Notes: generated by a model from the letters alone, not told the origin. A stretch of DNA of 34,973 bases from Saprospiraceae bacterium (GCA_030728245.1 JANQZX010000006.1:96124-131096); one strand, 5' to 3'; shown: positions 6,660 to 16,525, numbered from the stretch's first letter. Numbers and translations are program-made.

Positions 6660-9506
6660 TTAATTAGCATTAAAATCAGGTAACTCTAATTTGAGAAATT
6701 GACCAGTAAAACTTCTATCTACTGCAGCCACTTGCTCTGGTGTTCCCTCTGCTATAACTTCACCACCCCGGTTTCCACCTTCAGGTCCCATGTCAATAAC
6801 ATAGTCTGCCACTTTGATTACATCCATGTTATGTTCGATAACCAACACCGTATTTCCTCTGTCGACCAATTTCTGAAGGACGACCAACAAATGTCGAATG
6901 TCTTCAAAATGAAGTCCTGTAGTAGGTTCATCCAGGATATACATGGTATTTCCCGTATCTTTTTTTGATAATTCTTCGGCGAGTTTAACTCTTTGAGCTT
7001 CACCACCAGACAAGGTTGTAGCCTGTTGACCCAGAGAAATATAGCCAAGACCAACCTCCTCCAGGGTTTTTACCTTACGATAAATGGCTGGTATGTTTTC
7101 AAAAAAGCCAACAGCCTCAGCTACCGTCATTTCGAGCACATCATTGATAGATTTACCCTTATAAACCACCTCCAGTGTTTCTCTATTATAGCGTTTCCCT
7201 TGACATTTTTCACAATGAACGTGAACATCTGGAAGAAAATTCATTTCTATGACCCTCATTCCTGAACCCTGGCACTCTTCGCAGCGCCCCCCTTTAACGT
7301 TAAACGAAAACCGACCAGGAAGATAACCGCGTATTTTTGATTCCGGAAGATCCGAGTATATCTTTCTTATTTCAGTAAAAACACCCGTATAGGTTGCCGG
7401 ATTAGAACGAGGTGTTCTACCAATGGCAGATTGATCAATATCAATTACTTTGTCTAAATGCTCCAATCCCAATATAGATTGATAAGGCATAGGCGGTTTC
7501 AGGCTTTTAAAGAAATGTTGCCTTAAGATTGGATACAATGTTTCATTTATAAGCGTTGATTTTCCGCTACCTGAAACACCTGTTATACAGGCTAATATGC
7601 CCAAAGGAATTTTTATAGAAACATCATGTAAATTATTGCCAGATGCACCCTCTAAATGCAAATATTTCCCTGAACCAATTCTTCTGCTTTGGGGTACTTC
7701 GATAGAGACCCTCTTACTTAAATAGTCTGCAGTTAAGGTGTTTTTTTGAGCGAAAGAGGCAGGAATTCCCTCCCCTACTATTCTTCCCCCCAACTTACCC
7801 GCACCTGGCCCCATATCAATCAAATAATCGGAAGCCAACATGATATCCTTATCGTGCTCAACGACTAAAACTGTATTACCTATATCGGTCAATTGTCTTA
7901 GTGAATCGATTAATCGTTGATTATCTCTTTGGTGCAAACCGATACTCGGTTCGTCGAGAATATAGGTGATACCTGTAAGTTGGGAACCAATCTGTGTAGC
8001 AAGACGAATACGCTGTGATTCTCCACCCGATAAAGTCCGCGCGGGTCTATTTAGGGTTAAATAATCGAGTCCAACCTTCAAAAGAAAACCAATTCTCAAT
8101 TCGATTTCCTTCAGTATAGGTTCCGAAATAGTCACCTGCCTTTCCTCTAAATTTTGTGGCAAATCTTGAATCCAATTTTTCAAGGACTGTATGTCCATAG
8201 AAGAAAGTTCACCAATATGCTTACCGGCGAGTTTGAAATGAAGAGATTCCTTTTTCAAACGGTAGCCATTACATTCCTGACAGGTATCTACCACCATAAA
8301 TTCTTCCGCCCAAAGTCGAACCTTTTCAGAAGAGGTATCAGCATACCAATGCATCATCATTTTAATTAAACCCTCAGCCACAATATCGTAGGTAAATTCT
8401 TCTTTTTGGTTACTCATTTTACTTGTACCGTGAAGAATTATTTTCCAGGCTTCAGCTGGTAATTCTGAAATAGGAAGGGAAAAACTAAATTTGAAATGCT
8501 TTGAAAGCTCTCTTAATTGTTTAAAAAGGGTGTTATCCCGAGGCTCTCCAAGAGGAATAATACCTCCCTCATTGATTGATTTCTGCGGATCGGGGACCAT
8601 TTTATTTATGTCCACCCTGGTTAGAACCCCCAAACCATTGCATGCCGGACAGGCGCCATACGGAGAGTTAAACGAAAAGGAATTAGGAGAGGGTTCGCTA
8701 TAGGAAATACCCCCAACCGGATCCATCAGGAATTTACTTAATGTAGTGGTAACCCCTGAGTCCGTATCTTGAATCATTAATAAACCTTGTCCTAGCTTCA
8801 GCGCCACTTGTAGCGCTTCATTTATTCTGGGTAATTTGTCCTCAGTCACTTGAATTCTATCAACTACCACCTCAATATCATGCACTTTATAACGATCGAC
8901 AGACAGTCCAGGCGTTAAATCCAGCATTTCCCCATCGACTCTGATTTTGGTATATCCTGTTTTTCTAACCTGTTCAAATAACTCTCTGTAATGTCCCTTT
9001 CTACCTCTTACCAGAGAACCAAGAATCATGATTTTCTTTTGTTCAAAATCGGAAAGGATTCTTTCTTTCATTTGTTCCTCACTATACGCAATCATTTTTT
9101 CCCCTGTAACATAGGAAAAAGCTTCTGCTGTTCTGGCAAATAAAAGACGCATGAAATCATAGATTTCAGTGACTGTGCCGACGGTAGAACGAGGATTATT
9201 GCCTGTCGTTTTCTGTTCAATGGAAATAACCGGACTCAATCCGGAAATTTTTTCCACATCAGGTCGCTCCATTTCTCCTATAAACTGTCGCGCATAAGCT
9301 GAGAAAGTTTCAAGATATCTGCGTTGCCCTTCGGCATATAACGTATCGAAAGCCAGGGAAGACTTTCCACTACCGCTTATACCCGTGATAACAACGAGTT
9401 GATTTCTGGGAATATTTAAATCAATACCTTGAAGATTATGCTCTCTCGCACCAATAATCTCTATAAATTCCTGCTTTAAATCTTCAGGTGAGTTGGATAT
9501 ATCCAT
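6660..9506 (-). CDS. uvrA: Excinuclease ABC subunit A
   Basis: UvrA is the damage-recognition ATPase of nucleotide excision repair; a dimer loads UvrB onto lesions. The 948-residue sequence has the full class plan. It has a first Walker A (TGISGSGKSS, residues 41-50), the FSFNSPYGACPACNGLG zinc module with its partner DTCQECNGYRL, and a first signature LSGGESQRIRLA with Walker B YILDEPSIGLHQRD. It then has a second Walker A (GVSGSGKSTL), the second zinc module (CEECQGSG and CEKCQGKR), and a second signature LSGGEAQRVKLA with YILDEPTTGLHFED. Nothing is missing. It begins 56 nt downstream of the hisA stop on the same strand, the place where hisF would be expected. A 10-bp inverted repeat lies in that gap. 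I see no good promoter of its own, so some read-through from the his operon is possible. Confidence 0.98.
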   Translation of the reverse strand: MDISNSPEDLKQEFIEIIGAREHNLQGIDLNIPRNQLVVITGISGSGKSSLAFDTLYAEGQRRYLETFSAYARQFIGEMERPDVEKISGLSPVISIEQKTTGNNPRSTVGTVTEIYDFMRLLFARTAEAFSYVTGEKMIAYSEEQMKERILSDFEQKKIMILGSLVRGRKGHYRELFEQVRKTGYTKIRVDGEMLDLTPGLSVDRYKVHDIEVVVDRIQVTEDKLPRINEALQVALKLGQGLLMIQDTDSGVTTTLSKFLMDPVGGISYSEPSPNSFSFNSPYGACPACNGLGVLTRVDINKMVPDPQKSINEGGIIPLGEPRDNTLFKQLRELSKHFKFSFSLPISELPAEAWKIILHGTSKMSNQKEEFTYDIVAEGLIKMMMHWYADTSSEKVRLWAEEFMVVDTCQECNGYRLKKESLHFKLAGKHIGELSSMDIQSLKNWIQDLPQNLEERQVTISEPILKEIELRIGFLLKVGLDYLTLNRPARTLSGGESQRIRLATQIGSQLTGITYILDEPSIGLHQRDNQRLIDSLRQLTDIGNTVLVVEHDKDIMLASDYLIDMGPGAGKLGGRIVGEGIPASFAQKNTLTADYLSKRVSIEVPQSRRIGSGKYLHLEGASGNNLHDVSIKIPLGILACITGVSGSGKSTLINETLYPILRQHFFKSLKPPMPYQSILGLEHLDKVIDIDQSAIGRTPRSNPATYTGVFTEIRKIYSDLPESKIRGYLPGRFSFNVKGGRCEECQGSGMRVIEMNFLPDVHVHCEKCQGKRYNRETLEVVYKGKSINDVLEMTVAEAVGFFENIPAIYRKVKTLEEVGLGYISLGQQATTLSGGEAQRVKLAEELSKKDTGNTMYILDEPTTGLHFEDIRHLLVVLQKLVDRGNTVLVIEHNMDVIKVADYVIDMGPEGGNRGGEVIAEGTPEQVAAVDRSFTGQFLKLELPDFNAN

Positions 9507-9515
9507 TATAAAACC

Positions 9516-9564
9516 AGTTTATTTGCAAATATGGGATAGGAAACAATAGCTAAACAAATAAACT
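9516..9564. repeat. 10-bp inverted repeat between hisA and uvrA
   Basis: AGTTTATTTG (9516-9525) and CAAATAAACT (9555-9564) are perfect inverted copies 29 nt apart. The second overlaps the hisA stop codon. It is AT-rich and lacks a T-run in either direction, so a terminator call is weak. It could be an operator or chance. Confidence 0.3.
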
Positions 9565-10306
9565 AGTTCCCATGTTTTGAAAAATATGTTTCCTGAAGAA
9601 GACCTAAGGCTTTGGCTGTAAAGTGACCTTCATAGAGCGCTTTACCAATGATGGCACCATGGCAACCGAGTTCAAATAATTTATCTAACTCATCTACCGT
9701 CGTTACTCCCCCGCTGGCTATCAGTTTTATTTCAGGTAACTCGTGTCTTATTTCCTCGTATTTAGTTAAAGAACAACCCTTTAAGAGGCCATCTTTACTT
9801 ATGTCTGTTGAAATAACATACCTAATTCCCTCTTTAAAATAACTTTCCAGGAAGGGTAATAGCAAGTTATCACTCGATTCCTGCCAACCGTCAGTAGCTA
9901 TATAATCCGCCTTGAAATCAGCGCCTAATATTATTTTTTCCGCTCCGAATTGTTCCAGCCAATGCAGGAATAAAGCCTTATTTTTGACCGCGATAGTACC
10001 TCCTGTAACTTGATTGGCACCACATTCAAAGGCTGTTTTTAAATCGTCATTTGATTTCAATCCACCACCAAAATCAACCTTTAGATTGGTTCGATGTGTA
10101 ATTTGTTCTAAGATTTGATAATTGACAATTTTACCAGCCTTTGCACCGTCAAGATCAACGACGTGCAAATAATTTAATCCATTTCCTTCAAAAAGTTTCG
10201 CCACTTCCAATGGATTGGAGTTATACTCGATTTTTTGATTATAGTCACCTTGCGTTAATCTTACGCACTTTCCACCTATAATATCAATGGCAGGAATAAT
10301 AATCAT
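9563..10306 (-). CDS. hisA: ProFAR isomerase HisA
   Basis: HisA converts 5'-ProFAR to PRFAR, the fourth step of histidine biosynthesis. The 247-residue (beta/alpha)8 barrel opens with MIIIPAIDIIGGKCVRLTQG, with catalytic Asp8, and has the second acid at Asp130 (ILGADFK). Phosphate-binding motifs are VDFGGGLKS (first half) and IASGGV with GAIIGKALYEG (second half). It is the last his gene of the operon, 21 nt after hisH. HisF, which normally follows hisA in Bacteroidota, is absent, and uvrA comes next. Confidence 0.96.
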   Translation of the reverse strand: MIIIPAIDIIGGKCVRLTQGDYNQKIEYNSNPLEVAKLFEGNGLNYLHVVDLDGAKAGKIVNYQILEQITHRTNLKVDFGGGLKSNDDLKTAFECGANQVTGGTIAVKNKALFLHWLEQFGAEKIILGADFKADYIATDGWQESSDNLLLPFLESYFKEGIRYVISTDISKDGLLKGCSLTKYEEIRHELPEIKLIASGGVTTVDELDKLFELGCHGAIIGKALYEGHFTAKALGLLQETYFSKHGN

Positions 10307-10327
10307 ATATACATTTTAAGGAATGAA

Positions 10328-10927
10328 TTAGGGAGCGATATTTAAGAAATTACTAAGAATTTTTTCTCCAACCCTTCCCGATTTTTCAGGATGGAACTGC
10401 GTTGCGTAAAAATTATCTTTTTGAACCGCTGCACTAAAAGGAAAAATATAATCTGTTTGTGCTATGGTTTCAGGCCCCAACGTTGCATAGTAACTATGCA
10501 CAAAATAGGCAAAAGAATTTTCAGGAAGACCCTCAAAGAGTAAGTTTTGGGTATTCAGTAGGGTATTCCAACCGACATGAGGCACATTTTCCCTCTGTTG
10601 GGGAATAAATTTTTTCACTTCAAGGGGAATAATTCCTAAACAATCTGTGTCTTTTTCCTCTGAATGTTTACAAAGAAGTTGCATTCCCAAACAAATTCCC
10701 AGGACCGGTTGGGTTAAGGTTTTAATAATCTCATCCAAACCCTTTTCCCTTAAATGATTCATGGTTGACCTGGCCTCACCCACTCCGGGAAAAATAACTT
10801 TATCGGAAGATTGAATAATCTCCGGATTATCGGTAAGAATACCTTTGAAACCGAGTCTTTGTAAGGCGGTTAATACGGAGTGTATATTTCCTGCATTATA
10901 TTGAATAACGGCAATTTTCTGGCTCAT
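10328..10927 (-). CDS. hisH: Imidazole glycerol phosphate synthase subunit HisH
   Basis: This is the glutaminase subunit of IGP synthase, which passes ammonia to HisF. At 199 residues it is normal length for a class I amidotransferase. The nucleophile Cys79 lies in LGICLGMQLL, and the catalytic His179 and Glu181 in ATQFHPEKSG. The oxyanion-strand motif FPGVGEA is also present. The gene lies between hisB (9-nt gap) and hisA (21-nt gap). Its obligate partner hisF is not in the window and must be encoded elsewhere for the enzyme to work. Confidence 0.96.
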   Translation of the reverse strand: MSQKIAVIQYNAGNIHSVLTALQRLGFKGILTDNPEIIQSSDKVIFPGVGEARSTMNHLREKGLDEIIKTLTQPVLGICLGMQLLCKHSEEKDTDCLGIIPLEVKKFIPQQRENVPHVGWNTLLNTQNLLFEGLPENSFAYFVHSYYATLGPETIAQTDYIFPFSAAVQKDNFYATQFHPEKSGRVGEKILSNFLNIAP

Positions 10928-10936
10928 AAAATCAAT

Positions 10937-12073
10937 TTAAAGCAAACCCTTTGTGGAAGGTAAAACATGGTTTTCCGGGTCTTTTTTCACTGCCATTTTT
11001 ATAGCTTTGGCGAAAGATTTGAAAAGCGCCTCTATTTTATGGTGTTCATTTTCCCCACTCACCGAAATATTAATATTGCAAGCTGCGGCATCAGAAAATG
11101 ATTTGAAGAAATGATACACCATTTCCGTAGGAAAATTACCTACTTTTTCCCTTAAAAAAGAAGCATTCCACACCAACCAGGGTCTTCCACTAAAATCTAT
11201 GGCTACCTGAGCCAAAGCATCATCCATGGGTAAAATAAAAAAACCATATCTTTCAATACCTCTTTTATCCCCCAATGCCTTTTTAAATGCTGCGCCTAAA
11301 GCAAGGGCAGTATCTTCTATAGTATGATGTTCATCAATGTGTAAATCGCCCGAAACGGTTATAGATAAATCAATGCCACTGTGTTTAGCCAATTGATCCA
11401 ACATGTGATTAAAGAAACCCAATCCGGTTTGATGATTATAATTACCTCTACCGTCGAGATTAAGACTTACGAAAATGTCTGTTTCCAGGGTCTTCCTTGA
11501 TAAGGTGACGGGCGCTCTTTGCTCGCATAAAAAGGTAGCCATTTCATTCCAATCTCTCGTTTTCAGGGCAATTACCTTATTGATTTCAGCCATATCCTTA
11601 CTTACCTCCTGTATACCGAGTTCCTCATTACTTGTGATAAAAATACCTTTTGCACCAAGATTATAAGCCAATTCCATATCGGTTAAGCGATCGCCGATGA
11701 CCCAGGAATTTTTAAGATCATAATCATTGGACAAATACTTTTGCAGCATCCCAAGCCTGGGTTTCCGGGTGGGAGCATTTTCGTGAGGGAAAGATTTGTC
11801 GATATATACTTCACTGAAAATAACAGACTCCTTCTTAAAGGCATCTAAAATGAATTCATGAGCTGGCCAAAAAATATTTTCCGGGAATGAATCTGTGCCT
11901 AATCCATCCTGATTGGTCACCATAACCAATTCAAAATCTGTCTCTTTACAAATACGCGCCAATGATGCAAACACAGCTGGTAAAAAAGAAACTTTCTCCT
12001 TACTATCTATTTGATAATCAGCAGGTTCAAACACTAATGTTCCGTCCCTATCTATAAATAAAACTCTTTTCAT
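10937..12073 (-). CDS. hisB: Bifunctional histidinol-phosphatase / imidazoleglycerol-phosphate dehydratase HisB
   Basis: This fused enzyme catalyses the IGP dehydratase step and the histidinol-phosphate phosphatase step. The N-terminal HAD-type phosphatase starts [17 protein letters not shown], with Asp8 and Asp10 as nucleophile and acid, and has the later HAD motif [13 protein letters not shown]. The C-terminal dehydratase, from about residue 180, has the metal motifs [16 protein letters not shown] and [18 protein letters not shown] start it at ATG 12073, not the longer in-frame ATG at 12097, because this Met opens the canonical N-terminus and overlaps the hisC stop as ATGA (12070-12073). 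Confidence 0.97.
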   Translation of the reverse strand: MKRVLFIDRDGTLVFEPADYQIDSKEKVSFLPAVFASLARICKETDFELVMVTNQDGLGTDSFPENIFWPAHEFILDAFKKESVIFSEVYIDKSFPHENAPTRKPRLGMLQKYLSNDYDLKNSWVIGDRLTDMELAYNLGAKGIFITSNEELGIQEVSKDMAEINKVIALKTRDWNEMATFLCEQRAPVTLSRKTLETDIFVSLNLDGRGNYNHQTGLGFFNHMLDQLAKHSGIDLSITVSGDLHIDEHHTIEDTALALGAAFKKALGDKRGIERYGFFILPMDDALAQVAIDFSGRPWLVWNASFLREKVGNFPTEMVYHFFKSFSDAAACNINISVSGENEHHKIEALFKSFAKAIKMAVKKDPENHVLPSTKGLL

Positions 12074-13134
12074 GATAAAGATTTTAAACTGGCCCATTCG
12101 CTCATGGACGCTAAAAGATTATAATTTTCCAGCGTTGTACCTACGGTAATTCTTAATCCTCCCTCGCAAAGTGGCATATTAGACCTATTTCTCACGATAA
12201 TGCCTTTAGAAACAAGAAATTGGTAAAGTCCATCTGCGTCATCTACCTGAATGAGGATAAAATTAGCGTCGGAACGATTCACTTTGTTTATAAAGGTGAA
12301 GGACTTAAAATGTTCTATCAGCAGGTGTCTTTCCTTTATTAAATTGTCCACTGAGTCATTTTTTTCCTTTAAAAAGTCCAGTTGACGAAGGACAAAATCT
12401 ATGGTTAAAATATTTAGATTGTAGGGAGATTTAATCTTATTCAGCAAATCTATTATTTCCATGGAGGCGAAGGCCATGCCAAATCGAATAGCGGCCAGGC
12501 CCCATGCTTTAGAGAAGGTTTGGAGGATGACCAAATTTGGAAAATTGGAGAGCTCCGGAAGGAAGCTGGTATTCTCTGCAAAGTCGGTATAGGCTTCATC
12601 GAGTACTACAATGCCCGGAAAATGATGGATTATCTGAATAATATCCTCCTTATTTAAAAGGTTACCCGTTGGATTATTGGGGCTACATAAGAAGAGGATT
12701 TTACTGTGTTCATTTGCCTGTTCGAGTATATCCTTTACGGGAAGTTGAAAATCAGTGAGAAGATTTATTTCTTTGACTTCCACACCGGCAATATCGGCTG
12801 CGACACGGTACATTCCGTAGGTGGGAGGCGTAATGACAATGTGATCTAAGCCTGGTTCACAGAAAAGACGAACGAGTAAATCAATGGGTTCATCACTTCC
12901 GTTTCCGAGGAAAATAGAAGATACGGGGACATGCCAAAGGGCACTAATTTTATCTTTTAGGGTTAATTGCAGTGGATCAGGATAGCGATTATACCCTGAA
13001 TCGAAAGGATTCTCATTCGCATCCAGAAAAACAGAAGCAGAACCTTTGAACTCTCCCCTTGCCGACGAATAAGGAGTCAGCTTAAGAATATTTGCGCGCA
13101 CCAGGCGGTTGAAGTCTAATTTTTTCAATAACAT
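12070..13134 (-). CDS. hisC: Histidinol-phosphate aminotransferase HisC
   Basis: HisC is a PLP enzyme that converts imidazole acetol phosphate to histidinol phosphate. The 354-residue fold-type I aminotransferase shows [17 protein letters not shown] near the N-terminus, the [11 protein letters not shown] cofactor-binding turn, [18 protein letters not shown], and the Schiff-base lysine in [15 protein letters not shown]. The start overlaps the end of the secreted hydrolase gene by 10 nt (13125-13134), and the stop overlaps hisB as ATGA. The hydrolase gene therefore sits inside a translationally coupled series. Confidence 0.96.
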   Translation of the reverse strand: MLLKKLDFNRLVRANILKLTPYSSARGEFKGSASVFLDANENPFDSGYNRYPDPLQLTLKDKISALWHVPVSSIFLGNGSDEPIDLLVRLFCEPGLDHIVITPPTYGMYRVAADIAGVEVKEINLLTDFQLPVKDILEQANEHSKILFLCSPNNPTGNLLNKEDIIQIIHHFPGIVVLDEAYTDFAENTSFLPELSNFPNLVILQTFSKAWGLAAIRFGMAFASMEIIDLLNKIKSPYNLNILTIDFVLRQLDFLKEKNDSVDNLIKERHLLIEHFKSFTFINKVNRSDANFILIQVDDADGLYQFLVSKGIIVRNRSNMPLCEGGLRITVGTTLENYNLLASMSEWASLKSLS

Positions 13135-14315
13135 TGACGCATAAGTTTCATGGATGCACCTGATCCATCTTTACCAATAAATTGAAGAAGAACAAGCTTA
13201 TCATTAAACGCTAAAGGTAGCGTGTGTTCGCCCTCCTTGAGAAATGAAAATTCATTTAAAACCTGCCCCGTTGTGCTATACATTCGAAGGGTACCTGGAG
13301 AAGGTAAATTCAACGTAACCGATTCGCAGGCGGGATTAGGAAATACGCTAAAAGAAATATCCTTATTTCTATCCTTATTCCTGGTTATAGAGGTAGGACA
13401 TGAAAATCCGTCTTTCCCAAAATAGTGAGTTTTTAAAAATTTAACCAATGCATTAGCCGTAGCTTCAGCAAAAAACTGGAGAGATGTTTCTGAATCCCTA
13501 ACGCCTATAAAATTACATTCAATCTGTATAGCATCTATTTTTCCGCTATCCACCGAGCCATGTCTCTCTGTGTTGTATCCTCCGGAAAAATAATCCTCCC
13601 CACTTCTTGGTGCGATATCTGCGGGCCCAGGCACTGCGGTATATCGTTCCGTTTCAAAAAATCCGCCCAAACTCTCCTGACCATTCAATAATTCAGCGTG
13701 ACGGTATTCATTTTTATTATTTGAGGCCAAATGCCTAATACTACTTTTTTCAATAGCCGCCTGGCTGTTCAGAAAATTATTCCCACTTCTCAGATTGGAA
13801 GCAGAGAGCAAATAACCCAATTCAAGCCTTTGATTAGCGTGTCCATGACCGTGAAGATCTATCAATAAACCTCGTTGAAACTGATTAGCGACCATCATTT
13901 TGGCAGAATCAATAAACTTGTGAAAGGCATACCAGGCGTTGACAGCGTCGGGATTATCTAAAGCTGCCTCAAAAAGATCTCTGTTTGCGTCAAGTTTAGT
14001 TCTTCTCAGGCGATTAATTATAAGATGAGGAAAACAATTTCCCCCAGTCATTTTTTTAACCTCGTCGGTAATCAATCTTCCCAATTCCTGGGTATTTGTA
14101 TCCATAACGGTCACACATCCCGCACAATTCCTGTTAGGAATATTCGATGGGACCAACAAACCTCCATGGGGTACTGTCAAAATAAGAGGCATATTTCCGG
14201 CGAAATATTCTATATAGTCCTTATCGCTAAAATAGGTTTTCCCTGAAAGGAACGACTGGCCCCTAAGTGAAAAAGAAGCGAGAAAAATCAATAAAAAAAA
14301 AGCTATATTCTTCAT
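13125..14315 (-). CDS. T9SS-targeted N-formylglutamate amidohydrolase-like protein embedded in the his operon
   Basis: This 396-residue protein has a signal peptide (KNIAFFLLIFLASFSLRGQ), a hydrolase domain, and a C-terminal T9SS type A sorting domain at about residues 321-396 (SFSVFPNPACESVTLNLPS, then a GEHTLPL-type beta pattern). The hydrolase domain carries the motifs I associate with the N-formylglutamate amidohydrolase family: PHGG (49-52), NRLRRTKLDANRD (101-113), LIDLHGHG (151-158) and QIECN (264-268), including plausible zinc ligands. In the known pathway HutG-type enzymes cleave N-formylglutamate at the end of histidine breakdown; a surface location argues for a different substrate here. 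The start overlaps hisD by ATGA (14312-14315) and the end overlaps hisC by 10 nt. The family call is from motif memory. Confidence 0.8.
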   Translation of the reverse strand: MKNIAFFLLIFLASFSLRGQSFLSGKTYFSDKDYIEYFAGNMPLILTVPHGGLLVPSNIPNRNCAGCVTVMDTNTQELGRLITDEVKKMTGGNCFPHLIINRLRRTKLDANRDLFEAALDNPDAVNAWYAFHKFIDSAKMMVANQFQRGLLIDLHGHGHANQRLELGYLLSASNLRSGNNFLNSQAAIEKSSIRHLASNNKNEYRHAELLNGQESLGGFFETERYTAVPGPADIAPRSGEDYFSGGYNTERHGSVDSGKIDAIQIECNFIGVRDSETSLQFFAEATANALVKFLKTHYFGKDGFSCPTSITRNKDRNKDISFSVFPNPACESVTLNLPSPGTLRMYSTTGQVLNEFSFLKEGEHTLPLAFNDKLVLLQFIGKDGSGASMKLMRQCY

Positions 14316-15613
14316 AGTTGAAGATTATCAAGTCTAATTGAAACCGCTTGCTTATGGGCTTCGAGTCGTTCAGCTTCCGCCATAGTCATAACGATGGGCC
14401 CCAATGTAGTTAAACCGGACTGGCTAACTTGTTGAAAAGTAATCTTTTTTATGAAGGAATCAACAGAAACTCCGCTAAAAGCGCGGGCAAAACCATTGGT
14501 TGGCAAAGTATGATTAGTACCTGAAGCATAATCGCCTACCGCTTCGGGAGTGTAATCCCCAAGAAATACAGAACCAGCATTTCTGATATCATGTACAAAA
14601 TCGATTGGATTCCGCAACGCCATAATCAAATGTTCCGGCGCATAATCATTAATTAAATCCATAGCTATAGAAGCATCATTTATTGCGATGGCCACACTAT
14701 TATGAAGCGCCTTTACAGCTATTTCCATTCTCGGCAAGGAAGCTAATTGCTTGCCAATTTCTATATCTACCTTTTCAAAAAACAGTTTATCCGGACAAAT
14801 CAAGACAACCTGACTATCTTCCCCATGTTCGGCCTGCGAGAGTAAATCGGCGGCCACGAAGGCAGGATTTGCCCCATTATCGGCAAAAACCAGCACCTCA
14901 CTTGGTCCGGCGGGCATATCAATAGCGACACCAAACTTTGTAATAGACTGTTTTGCCTCTGTGACATACCTATTTCCTGGTCCGGCAATTTTATATACGG
15001 CTGGAATGGTTTCGGTACCGAAGGCCATAGCGGCGATAGCCTGAGCACCCCCCACTTTAAATATCCGGGTTATACCCGTAATATGAGCGGCAAATAAAAT
15101 AGCCGGATGAATTTTTCCGTCCTTCTGCGGAGGAGAGCACAATATTATTTCACTACATCCAGCTATTTTAGCTGGAATACCCAACATAAGTACACTTGAA
15201 AACAAAGGCGCCGTTCCACCAGGAATGTATAAACCTACTTTTTCAATAGGCACACTCTTTCGCCAACATAAAACACCTGGCATGGTTTCGACAGGTTCCT
15301 GATCTACTTTTTGCTTTTCGTGAAACGCGGTAATATTAGCCGCTGCACTTAGAATAGCTTTTTTCAGACTTTCTGGTAATGATAAAACCGCTTCCTTTAT
15401 TTCATCTTCAGTCACTTCAAACGAAGGGCTGGCAAATCCATCAAACCGGGAATTAAAATCTATAATAGCTTCATCCCCATTTTCTTTAACTGCAACCAGA
15501 ATATCAGCAACGAGTGCAGAAATATCAGCACCGCCAGGATTTGGTCTGGCAAGAATTTTTGCCCATTCCGCCTTAGGTGGATTATCATAAAAGTGCTTTA
15601 TAAAAGAAGTCAT
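14312..15613 (-). CDS. hisD: Histidinol dehydrogenase HisD
   Basis: HisD is the zinc enzyme that oxidises histidinol to histidine in two NAD-dependent steps. The 433-residue sequence has VGLYIPGGTAPLFSSVLMLGIPAKIAG, the GPGNRYVTEAK segment, AGPSEVLV, the zinc and catalytic region DLLSQAEHGEDSQVVL, and NDYAPEHLI with its catalytic Glu-His. Length is normal. The start overlaps the hisG stop by 4 nt (ATGA), and its own stop overlaps the start of the secreted hydrolase the same way. Confidence 0.97.
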   Translation of the reverse strand: MTSFIKHFYDNPPKAEWAKILARPNPGGADISALVADILVAVKENGDEAIIDFNSRFDGFASPSFEVTEDEIKEAVLSLPESLKKAILSAAANITAFHEKQKVDQEPVETMPGVLCWRKSVPIEKVGLYIPGGTAPLFSSVLMLGIPAKIAGCSEIILCSPPQKDGKIHPAILFAAHITGITRIFKVGGAQAIAAMAFGTETIPAVYKIAGPGNRYVTEAKQSITKFGVAIDMPAGPSEVLVFADNGANPAFVAADLLSQAEHGEDSQVVLICPDKLFFEKVDIEIGKQLASLPRMEIAVKALHNSVAIAINDASIAMDLINDYAPEHLIMALRNPIDFVHDIRNAGSVFLGDYTPEAVGDYASGTNHTLPTNGFARAFSGVSVDSFIKKITFQQVSQSGLTTLGPIVMTMAEAERLEAHKQAVSIRLDNLQL

Positions 15614-16470
15614 AGAATCATTTTTTGAATTGGAATAACTAAAATCCCTTGAGCACCCGCATCTTTTAATCTGTCAATAATATCCCAAAACTGATCTTCT
15701 CCAATCACCGTATGAACGGAACTCCATTGTTGGTCTGCCAGCGGCATAACGGTTGGGCTTTTCATACCTGGCAGCAGTTCAATCACCTCTTTTACTTTAT
15801 CATTCGGAACATTCATCAAAAGATATTTATTATTCGCCGCAGTAAGTACAGCTTTCATTCTAAATATCAATTTATCGAGTAAAACTTTTTTTTCTTGAGA
15901 GATAGCTTTATGTGATACCAACCAGGCCTCTGATTTAAAAAGCACGTCCTTTTCCACCAAATTATTCTTGAAGAGCGTGGAACCGCTGCTCACCAAATCG
16001 CAAATAGCATCGGCGAGACCAATATTGGGGGCAATTTCTACAGAGCCAGAAATCTCATGAATTTCAGCTTTTATATTCAAGGCATCTAGATAATTTGCCA
16101 GTGAATGGGGATAGGAAGTGGCTATTTTTTTACCTTCCAGCCATTGCACGCCCGTATAGTTTACCCCTTTGGGTACGGCAATAGAAAGACGGCATTTTGA
16201 AAAACCAAGAGGCATAATTTTATCCATCTCTCTATTTTTCTCCACCAGCGTATTTTCTCCAAGAATAGCAATATCTGCAATACCGTCCTGAACGTATTGC
16301 GGAATATCTGAATTCCTTAAAAAATAAAGCTCCATAGGGAAATGAGTGGCCGTAACACGCAACCGGTCTTCTCCATTATCAATTTTGATACCACAAGATT
16401 TCAACAAATCTAAAGAACCCTCAAGAAGTCTTCCCGATTTTTGTACCGCTAACTTAAGCATATCATTCAT
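15610..16470 (-). CDS. hisG: ATP phosphoribosyltransferase, long form
   Basis: HisG performs the first, feedback-inhibited step: ATP + PRPP to phosphoribosyl-ATP. At 286 residues it is the long hexameric form. It has the catalytic type II periplasmic-binding-like domains (LKLAVQKSGRL, DIAILGENTLVE, IATSYPHSLANYLD, GLADAICDLVSSGSTLFKNNL) and a C-terminal ACT-like regulatory domain from about residue 215 (LLMNVPNDKVKEVIELLPGMKSPTVMPL), which usually binds histidine. No HisZ partner should be needed. ATG 16470 is used, with ATG 16461 as an alternative. It is the first structural gene after the attenuator, so operon expression should be controlled there as well as by enzyme feedback. Confidence 0.97.
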   Translation of the reverse strand: MNDMLKLAVQKSGRLLEGSLDLLKSCGIKIDNGEDRLRVTATHFPMELYFLRNSDIPQYVQDGIADIAILGENTLVEKNREMDKIMPLGFSKCRLSIAVPKGVNYTGVQWLEGKKIATSYPHSLANYLDALNIKAEIHEISGSVEIAPNIGLADAICDLVSSGSTLFKNNLVEKDVLFKSEAWLVSHKAISQEKKVLLDKLIFRMKAVLTAANNKYLLMNVPNDKVKEVIELLPGMKSPTVMPLADQQWSSVHTVIGEDQFWDIIDRLKDAGAQGILVIPIQKMIL

Positions 16471-16485
16471 TTGATAAAAAATTGC

Positions 16486-16525
16486 AAAAAAAAAGAGGTT
16501 TAACCACGAGTGGGTAAACCTCTTT
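16486..16525 (-). terminator. his operon attenuator terminator hairpin
   Basis: On the minus strand AGAGGTTTA (16523-16515) pairs perfectly with TAAACCTCT (16502-16494), with an inner CCAC/GTGG extension across one mismatch. A run of nine T (16494-16486) follows, 16 nt before hisG. Its 5' arm is also claimed by the antiterminator described at 16510-16553, so the two structures exclude each other. Confidence 0.85.

Noticed and set aside
8491-8703. Plus-strand ORFs opposite uvrA
   Set aside because: Shadow frames of a highly conserved gene, with no family match.
9516-9564. Terminator for the his operon between hisA and uvrA
   Set aside because: The inverted repeat is AT-rich, has a 29-nt loop and no T-run; reported only as a repeat.
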